Shown one piece after another: positions 56,301-64,000 of a stretch of DNA of 64,000 bases (within the stretch, counting starts at the first letter, position 1; every line of letters begins with the position of its first letter). Where the stretch lies: the NCBI RefSeq assembly GCF_010183535.1, contig NC_071331.1:25606001-25670000 (forward strand), written 5' to 3'. Under the pieces are notes generated by a model. It saw nothing but the letters and a program-made list of their open reading frames with translations. It did not search any database and was not told where the DNA came from. This DNA is from Caenorhabditis remanei (lineage: Eukaryota > Nematoda > Chromadorea > Rhabditida > Rhabditidae). The position numbers and the translations under genes were made by a program.

Positions 56301-58187
56301 TTGGCTCGCAAAGACATTTATCCGGTTTTGACTGCAGAAATGAATTCCAAATAGTTAAAAATACCTATGACCAAATTTATAGATTCTTTAAAAGCCGCGC
56401 TTCGATGGACGCATGATCTTTTAAACACACCTCAACTTTGAGATTATTAGCATCTTTATGACATCAAATTGCCCGTTTTAGACTGAAAAGTCCAAATTAT
56501 ATGCATTCTTATTTTTAGTACATCTTCCCAATCCAATTCATGATCACAGTCGTCGGAAACCTCCTCACAATGACAGTTCTTCTAAGCGGACACATCAAAA
56601 ACCGGTGAGAGCATTAGACTTCTTATCTAACTGAACTACTCCCCTTCCTTCCAGAGCCAACCATCTGCTCACATGTCTCGCCCTCTGTGACATGTTTGTG
56701 TTTTTCATGATGATACCTCATTACCTCGCCTCACTCGATATCTTCTCTCGTTCACCAACATTCCGTCTGTTTCATTTCCACTCGAAACCCAATTTCGGAG
56801 CATTGAGCAACTGGTTTTCAGCAGCCGCTATTTGGTTGGTTGGATAGTTGGGAGTTGTTTTTATTTTGTTGTTATGTTGCAGGTTTGTTCTGGCAGTGTC
56901 ATTGGAGCGACTTCTGATCATCAAGTTTCCTTTCCGATCATTGGATGTTCATAATGTAGGTTTTTGATTTTCGGGCAAAACCTAATTAAATTCTCTTCTT
57001 TGCAGGGTAAACAAATAATGATAGTATCCGTAGGGATTATGGTGTCCACCCTGATCCTAACCAGCTATCACCACATATCCCATACCTGTGTTAGCTTCAT
57101 CGCTTGTCATGGTACTCAGATACTTGGGAAGTGTTATGCCAATACTGATGAGATGCATGGAAAGAAACTGAATCCGACGTCTGCCTTCACTAAACAATAT
57201 CTTCACACTTCAGTCTACGCCAACGCCATCTTAGCTGTGCTCCTACCGATTTTTGCTGTTGCAGTGTTGAACATCTCGCTTATCCGATTAGTGAAGAGGA
57301 GGCATTCTGAGGTAGAGACTAGGAGCAAAGGAACCCACTCATTCAGCCCGAGGGGGTTTAAACTGGTAGTACTAAATCCTCGGTTTTCAGGAACTGCTCG
57401 TCCGCAACGCAGCGGGACCATCGAGCATGGCGGAGCAGGAGAAGAAAATGACACATACGGTGTTGGCAATCGTGTCTTGTTTCACATTGACACAAGGACC
57501 ATCGGCCTTGGTTTTTATATATCAGAAATTGTTTCTGTTCAATCAGTGAGTTATACGACATACTGCGTGGTGTTAGAAAAGTTTATATTTTCAGATACAC
57601 TATCTACATCTCTGTAGTTGCAAATCAACTTGTCCTAACTGGCAAAATGCTGAACGTAGTACTGTTCTGTCTAACATCTGAAACATTCCGTCGTCGCCTG
57701 TGGCAGACGTGTCGATTCTGGTGCCAACTCATCTTTCTAGCCGGTCGCAGCAAAACGTCGAGGTAATCGAAGTTCTCGTAAGTCTTCACACACACGTAGA
57801 CATATAAAGGGACTACAACTTTTTTCATTTTCATTTCTCTTTCTTTCTGTTTCATTTGATTTTTTTCTCAACTTAAATACTAACCCTTTATAATGCGTGT
57901 GTGTATGTCAGTGACAATGAATTCAAATTCCAACCAACTTACCAACACAATTTGCATAGACATAGATCACACAGATTTTCAGGTCGAACTTCACGCGTTC
58001 AAAGTCGGTCATCACTCAAAAAACGTCAATTGTCTACTCTCCATGTTCCCGAAACTTCTCTACATCCCGAAAGATCAGTAGTTCAAGTGTGACAGCGCCG
58101 AGAGGTGGAGCCCCGCTAATATCCAACCCATCGACCGATAGTTTTCCGACACCGCCGGCCAGTACGACGAGGACAACTCAAGTTTAA
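53391..58187 (+). CDS. Peptide-receptor-like GPCR (rhodopsin family), copy 1
   Basis: Exons 53391-53504, 56519-56604, 56655-56834, 56883-56955, 57006-57311, 57391-57545, 57595-57762 and 57983-58187 give 1287 nt, 428 residues. Seven membrane helices are readable: TM1 with VVGNLLTMTVLL, TM2 LLTCLALCDMFVFFMM, TM3 SAAAIWFVLAVSLERLLI (ERL replacing DRY), TM4 in exon 5, TM5 NAILAVLLPIFAVA, TM6 VLAIVSCFTLTQGPSAL, TM7 followed by VLFCLTSETFRRRL. The tail is Ser/Thr-rich. The pattern resembles worm FMRFamide/neuropeptide receptors; the ligand cannot be assigned. The 3-kb first intron carries a hairpin element. A paralogue faces it from 58503. Confidence 0.85.
53505..56518 (+). other. Large first intron of GPCR copy 1
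   Basis: About 3.0 kb. It contains the hairpin at 56090-56400 and a segment near 54190 (GCCGCGTAACTTGCTTGAAA) related in reverse to 44225. An open frame at 54834-55022 is not supported. Nothing else was recognised. Confidence 0.5.
56090..56400. repeat. MITE-like hairpin in the GPCR intron
   Basis: Left arm TCTATAAATTTGGTCACATG...GAATTCATTTCTGCAGTCAA...CAAGTTATGAGCATTCAAAC and right arm ...GAGAGCTCGTAACTTGG...TTTTGACTGCAGAAATGAAT...GACCAAATTTATAGATTC are approximate reverse complements over about 130 bp. Confidence 0.75.
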
Positions 58188-58502
58188 TGAAAAGATGATA
58201 ATTATTTTTCTGATCTCTGTTTTTTAAAATGATCTGTATTTGCGATTTATGATATTTGACGGGTTTTGGAAAAAACTACACTTTTTGATAATTATCTACC
58301 TGATGAATATTTTTTCTAAAAAACATTCCTAGTCTTTTCATTTATATAATATCAAGAATTCCTAGAAAACGCACTGAATATTTTTGCTACTAAAAAACTA
58401 GAAAAACGAACGAACACAACCAAGATACGAACACCTCATAGTTCTCTCAAAAAGTAAAATTTATTAATCAGCAATTAACGAAAACAAAACAAATAATATA
58501 CA
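58188..58502. other. Convergent 3' spacer between the two GPCR genes
   Basis: 315 bp between the two stop codons, AT-rich, holding both 3' UTRs. No further gene. Confidence 0.6.
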
Positions 58503-60469
58503 TCAAGTAGAAACGCCTTGCCCCCCAGTGGACTCATCTTGTGACAGTCCGGAATCCAGTCGAGTACGATAGGGAAGAGTTTGACGGGATATCGAAAGTG
58601 ATCTCGACTTTTCAATTGAACAGTTTGTGCACTCTTCGCCACCTGCTCTTTCAACTGGAATCAGTGCTCCAGAATCTCTTGGCAAAGCTCCTGGCAAGGT
58701 CTGCGCGGATCCCCTTCTAGAACGGACGGTACGAAGAGAAGACGATCGATCGTAAGAGTTGGAGCGTTGGTGGTCAAGAAAACGTTTTCCAAAACTGCTC
58801 TGTGATAGCTAAATAAGTTTTTATCAATTTTTGTTTTCCCCCTAAAAACAATTGACCTACTTTAGGAAACTTTCTGTAAATCGCCTTGAAGCACTTTTGT
58901 CGGAAATGTTCAGAAGATAAGCAGAATAATATGAAATTGATAGTTTTGCCGGTGACCACTAGAGAATTAGTTATACTGAAGATTGCATAGAAGGTGTGAC
59001 CCAGTTCATATTCAGAAAATAGTTCGTATAAGGCCATGAAGGCGGAAGGACCTTGTGTCAAGGAAAAGCATAAGCCAATGGAAATGACTGTGACGGTTAC
59101 TCGCTGGCGTTGGCGCTGAAAATGATGAAAATCGGGGAAGTTTTCTTCCAAATTTTGAAGTTTCGAATGCAAAACTTACTATTTGACTCCTATTCATTGT
59201 CCCCCTCATTGACTCCAATCTCGGGGATGTCCAATTTATTTTCAACTGCCGAATCATAAGAACATTGAGCAAAATAACGAGGACGATTGGGACAAACACA
59301 ACCTTAAACATTTCACCTAATAGCAAACGTTCCTTCCAACTCACCAGAATTGCATTCAAAAACGTGGAGAATCTCAAGTAGACCTTCTTCACATTACTCG
59401 GTGTCACCCAGTCTTTGTTTCTATAAGTCTTCTGATGCCTCATACCCGAATAGTAGCAGAAATCTAAAAGTTGAGTTCCATTACAGAACTCTTCGATAAC
59501 ACAATCCCATTCAAAGTGATGGTAGACTGTGAGTAGGCCAGTGGTTACGAATATTGAGGACAGGACTACGACCATCTTGCCACGTTGCCAATAAAGTTTC
59601 GCACGGAGCGGCGAACGGACGATGAGGTAACGTTCAATGGAGACGGCGAGGATGAGCCTGAGGTGCTCGTGTTTATAAACTATAGTTTTGGATTTTTTCC
59701 ATAATTGTAATCAACATTTACCGTGTGCTGACAAGGGGACAAGTTAAAGCTTACCCTGCGTCGAGTTTACATTAAGCAAAAAAAATGCCACCTGTTATTA
59801 TAACACTTCAAAGAAAAAGGGAAACACACCAAATAGCGGCAGCACTCATCCAATTAGCTACTGCGGACATGTGTTGTTTGGTATTCAGGTAGAAGTATCT
59901 GCAAATGGTATGTTTTATTTAAATATGGGTCATAGTTGACCATTTAATTTATTAAAGTGACTTCTCAGGGAGGGATACAAGAAAAAGTGTATCTTCCTCT
60001 GGATTTATCTCATTTGAATGGGTCCGTACGAACAAAACTGTCAACTACAAAATTATAAATCTAGATTTGCACTACACAACTGATTCAAGTATTTCTGTGG
60101 TTTCCCTTGGGTACCTGAATGTAACATCATAGGCAATTGTTTCAAATGCGGCAAGACAATGTGGCAACATGACTAGAAGAAATGCCAAGTCACAGAACGA
60201 TACCGCAGCCAGCTGTAATTTTTTGTTTTTGTCTTTTTGTTGTCAGTTACCTACCATATCACTGGCAATGTTCGGTACTTCATCGCTGGCAAGTACCCAG
60301 AGATTCAACGAGTTTCCAAGTAGACCTAACGCGAATTGAAGTGGGAATACGTATTGCCAGATGAATCTGTTGGAAATTGAAATTACGGAAAACCTGGCAT
60401 TATAACTTTGGCATACCGACTCAAGGGGTCTCTAAAAAACAAAAGTTGTGCTTTTTTCAAGCATGCCAT
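58503..60469 (-). CDS. Peptide-receptor-like GPCR (rhodopsin family), copy 2
   Basis: Exons 60417-60469, 60255-60366, 60115-60212, 59830-59898, 59345-59657, 59180-59302, 58861-59115 and 58503-58799 give 1320 nt, 439 residues. TM1 LQFALGLLGNSLNLWVL, TM2 SFCDLAFLLVMLPHCL, TM3 NWMSAAAIWLILAVSIERYL (ERY), TM6 ISIGLCFSLTQGPSAFM, TM7 end INFILFCLSSEHFRQK, then a Ser/Arg-rich tail. The SAAAIW, LTQGPSA and FCL-SE-FR blocks match copy 1, so the two are tail-to-tail paralogues. Intron 59303-59344 is 42 nt, ends in AAG and has no stop in frame. The start ATG is provisional: a TTTTTTAG just after it could mean a missed first exon. Confidence 0.8.
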
Positions 60470-63400
60470 ACATAAAATATATAGTTAGTTTTGAAGTTCC
60501 GGAAAATCTGAAAAGGGAGACGAGAGGGAAGGAGGAGGGAGAGAAAAGAAGATGAGGTGCACGCAGGTTCTGTATCTGACATTTGCATTATTCGGAGAGA
60601 GAATTATGCAAAAAGGAGTTATTGCATCGAACATGGTCACATAAACTAACGGAATGGAATTGTGGAATTCAAGAGGGGAAGGGGAGAAAATCTGAAATTG
60701 GAGATTGTCAATGGAAAAGAATTATTTAAGAAGAAGATTCCAAAAATTGAGAAGTAGGAACCATAAGATCATTATTGAATGCACAAAACATATAATTTGT
60801 GGTCAGAATGTCAAAAGCTTTCCTTGGTAGACAAGAAAGAAGAATGATCAAGGACAGAACCGAACAAGCTTAATTATCAGATTGAAAAGAAGTGAAAATG
60901 AGAAATTATTCTCTCTTTTAAGAAAGCATCCAGTTTTTCTTGAACGTCTTCCGAGTTGCATGTTCTCTTCATATAAACTTACAGATAATTATAATTTTGG
61001 ATAATTGCATAATTTCGGCTCTGATACATGTTCTGTTTATCAATAGTCGTGTTTCGTTTTGTATTTTATCACTTATTTTAGCCTCCTTGAGAAGATATAC
61101 ATCGTTAAAGTATTACGTTAGAAATTACTCTGTAGCAAAGTAAGATTATCGAGATGTTCTGGAACAAATGTACAAAGTCGAACTGTAGGAAATAACCAGT
61201 GTCACATTTCCAAAATTATCAATTCTTTGTTGAATAAGGTAGCATATGTGTGTCGGCAGGTCATTGTGGAAAAAAGTTATTTAAACGTACCAAGTACCAC
61301 ATTTTGGCGAAATATTCTGAGTTTTGAAAAATAAAACTTTCTAGGATTGCACTAGGGTTTGAGATTAAACAAACGTATTTAAACTTCTTTACTACGGTCC
61401 ATGAGAGGTTATCAAAGAAAAACTCATTTTTCTTCAATTCTGAAGAAGAAAATTCGTGATGTCTATTCATCCAGTATTCTCCAGAAATCAATTTAGTATT
61501 TGGAACTTCTTTGTTTTGATAATATGTAACATTAGAAAATGGGGAAAAGGCCAAAATTTGAGAAACAACCAACAATTCTTCACTCATTTCAATTCCTTGG
61601 TTTCTATGTCAACCAGCTCTCCGTTTCCGTGTTATCTCTGTCGAAATTAGTTCGAGCGCCTCTTCTCCGTCTCATTACTCATTTGCTAAGTCATTTCCAT
61701 CCCCCTGCAAACTTTGATTCCATTCTCCTTTCTTCTTCTTCCTCTTTTCCAAAATTTCTCAATCACGTTTTTCTTTCACTCTCTGTGGAGAGACATGTCC
61801 GAAAGAATCAAAACGGTGAGCAATAATAACACCCTATCGAGAAAGAAAATTGACAATAACAAGTGATGTCGCTCACGTAAGCGGTAGCTCTCTTGAGACA
61901 GTCCCCACCTTCTAGACTCGTGATCGCTTTTCTTCTCTTCTTATTTTTCAGATTTTCTGCGCTTTGAAATGTCGTCATTGAGCATAGTATAAAGACAAGC
62001 GATTGTTCAAAAATAGTTTTAGTGTGATGAGTCAAAAAGCAACATTTTGAAAAGGATGAGAAAGCAAAGACTGTTTTAAGGATTATTTGCAAAAAGATTT
62101 GAAAAATGCTCATATTTGCTGCATACCAGTTATGACTGTCGCGCCTGTAATTTCTTATATGTATATCGAACCTTCACCGATAACCTTCACCTGAAACAAT
62201 AGACTTCAAAATGATAACCACGGATCTGGGAGAATTTCTCTGCCCCAGCCTTTAAAAAACTTTTTGAGGAATAATCGGCTCATTTCGGTAGTTTGTGAAG
62301 TATATGAGTTCTGTTATACAGTAGCACTTCTCTGCAATCAACATTCTGTCTACACCATTCCCTTGCTAGTTGAAGATGAAAGTTCCTTATTACTCTGGTT
62401 TGGTTCTGTTTGTGTTATAAGGCAGCTCATTATTATTTTCTTCATCAGTTTCTCAGTTGGCAATCAGTATCCCAGATTCTGTCAACATTAAAATATCTCT
62501 ACTCAGAGATTGATTTGAGATCGGAAACTACTTTTATAAAAGTGTGCTTCTATCAGTCACCCTGGTACTTTCTGAGAAACTCCGTTCTGACACTTCTTGT
62601 ATATATTTTCATTAATTTCATAAACATGGTACCTGATTAGCTTTGATTTGAAAAACTACGGAATGCCGTTATATTTATATTTTTCAACTGCTTCTGAGAG
62701 AAATATTGCGGTTAGAGAAACTCATTAAAAAATAACGGAAAATTTTTTTGGACGTTCTATTCGGTGATCAAGAAGTTACTACTAATCACGCTGCTACTAA
62801 TCAAAACCAAGAAATTTTTTTACGAATTCTGAGTATAGATGGGGTGCCGTTATAATACAGTATTTACGGTATGATATTTACCTACATCGAACATTCTCGA
62901 GAATCTCTTTCATTATTATGACACGGAATATTTGTAATGTATACAGTTGGAGTTAGACGGTCCGTTTAAGGTTTGCATCTTCATATTCCCTTCATACTTT
63001 ATTTCTTCCAATTCCAATAACGTCTTCTCTTTTTTCTCCTCTCCTCTCCATTTTTTCTTTAATCCGCCACAAGATCCGGTATGAATCACACAGAGCCCCA
63101 TTTGAGATTCCAGAGTCAAAAAGATCACGAGCTCAGTTCAAGCAATCAAAAGCATATTTGCAATAACAAGTCTATATCATCTTTTTTCCCGCCTTCAAGA
63201 TTCTGAGAATAACTTTTTTCTCTTCATAAAATGTGGACTTTGCTATCTGATTAATTGAAATCACAAGCTCAGGAGGACCCCAGGGACTGTCTCTTCCTCA
63301 CTATTTCTGTGAGAGCGAATGTGATCTGTTGAATTTACTCTTACAGCAGAAAACTCTCTTCATCTAACGCTTCTCCGCTTCTTCTGCTCACCGCCCGCCC

Positions 63401-63510
63401 ACTTCTCGAGCCTTCTTCATTCGAGCAACCTGTCATTTCAACCCGTTCGTCGTCGTTGTCTTACTCCAAGTGAATTCTGAGAGTCGCTTCCAACCTTCTC
63501 GCCTCCCAAG
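60470..63510. other. Divergent intergenic region
   Basis: About 3 kb between two receptor genes transcribed away from each other. AT-rich, with pyrimidine-rich patches near 61680-61760 and 63350-63480. No supported exon: open frames at 61261-61826 and 62264-62640 lack splice signals and family likeness. Confidence 0.5.
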
Positions 63511-64000
63511 ATGGGGTTCTTCGATGCAGCTGTGAACATCACCATGCTGACCTATATCAGTCTTGGTAAGTCTTGTTTATAATTAGTTCTATTTAGTTAT
63601 AAATTATCACTCAATTCAGGATTGCCCACCGTTGTTTTCAACATCCCTTTCGTTCATCTCACTCTCTTTATTGCGAAAAACCGTGGAAGGAAAGAATTTG
63701 TAACTCTAGGCTGCTCGGCTCTAGGAGATATTATCTATGTTGTCATCTATGTTTTCAACAGTTTCTGGCGCATACAGGAGCATCCAACAAGTGAGTCAAA
63801 AGCATGTTCATAATAATACAGGTCCTTTTTATCAGTGGTCTCCCGTGCTGAGTGTATCAGTCATATCAACATTCTTATCAGCACATTCACCGCCGTTCTG
63901 ATTTGTAAGTTTAAAACTTTTTTCCAATCTCGAAAAGTATCCTCTTTTAGTCGTCAACCCTCTCATGATCGCAATCGACCGTCTTGTTGTAAGCGTCAGT
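63511..64000 (+). CDS. Nematode 7TM chemoreceptor-like gene, 5' part only
   Basis: Exons 63511-63565, 63620-63790, 63836-63904 and 63951 to the window edge join in phase. The product starts MGFFDAAVNITMLTYISLG, runs into TM1 (PTVVFNIPFVHLTLFIAK), TM2 (LGDIIYVVIYVFNSFW), TM3 (HINILISTFTAVLIFVNPL) and then MIAIDRLVV, a DRY-like motif. This fits a worm Srx/Srsx-type or rhodopsin-like chemoreceptor; the family cannot be fixed from the fragment. The gene continues beyond 64000. Confidence 0.7.

Overview
The window looks like nuclear DNA of a Caenorhabditis-type nematode, probably not C. elegans itself. The signs are an AT-rich background, many 42-50 nt introns ending in TTTCAG or TTTTCAG, trans-splice-like acceptors abutting start codons, and many small hairpin (MITE-like) repeats. 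Gene content also fits: ced-2, npp-8, set-23, ubc-13, manf-1, a cuticle collagen, an F-box-associated (FBA_2-like) gene and CUB-like genes. All gene models below were spliced by hand from the bases. The phases close in every model except the 3' end of the first CUB-like gene.

Layout. 1-3.3 kb: two small minus-strand coiled-coil genes that look like distant tandem paralogues. 3.7-8.1 kb (minus): a BAP31 homologue, ubc-13 and manf-1. 8.4-9.8 kb (minus): an FBA_2-like gene. 11.3-15.8 kb (minus): a probable operon-like run ced-2 > set-23 > CCDC137 homologue. Facing away from it, npp-8 (Nup155) runs on the plus strand over nine exons (16.4-21.9 kb) with a possible small antisense gene nested in one intron.

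22.4-41.4 kb (minus): a tandem array of ten genes for secreted, CUB-like, Ser/Thr-rich proteins with GPI-type tails. This family is known in worms for gut and pathogen responses. Most carry a TGATAAG-type GATA site just upstream, all in the same orientation, which suggests shared intestinal (ELT-2-like) control. The first member is damaged at its 3' end. The last is split in exon 3 by a 5'-truncated LINE flanked by an 8-bp target-site duplication. A 37-residue secreted-peptide ORF with the same GATA site sits between two members.

42.2-46.5 kb: a small ASCIZ/ATMIN-like zinc-finger gene (plus), a cuticle collagen (minus) and an unrecognised Gln/Ser/Thr-rich gene (plus). 46.5-53.4 kb is essentially gene-free. 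53.4-60.5 kb holds two paralogous peptide-receptor-like GPCR genes arranged tail to tail. The window ends inside a third 7TM receptor gene (from 63511, plus).

Several predicted introns end in AAG rather than CAG or TAG. Seven hairpin elements and two intronic minisatellites account for much of the remaining non-coding structure.
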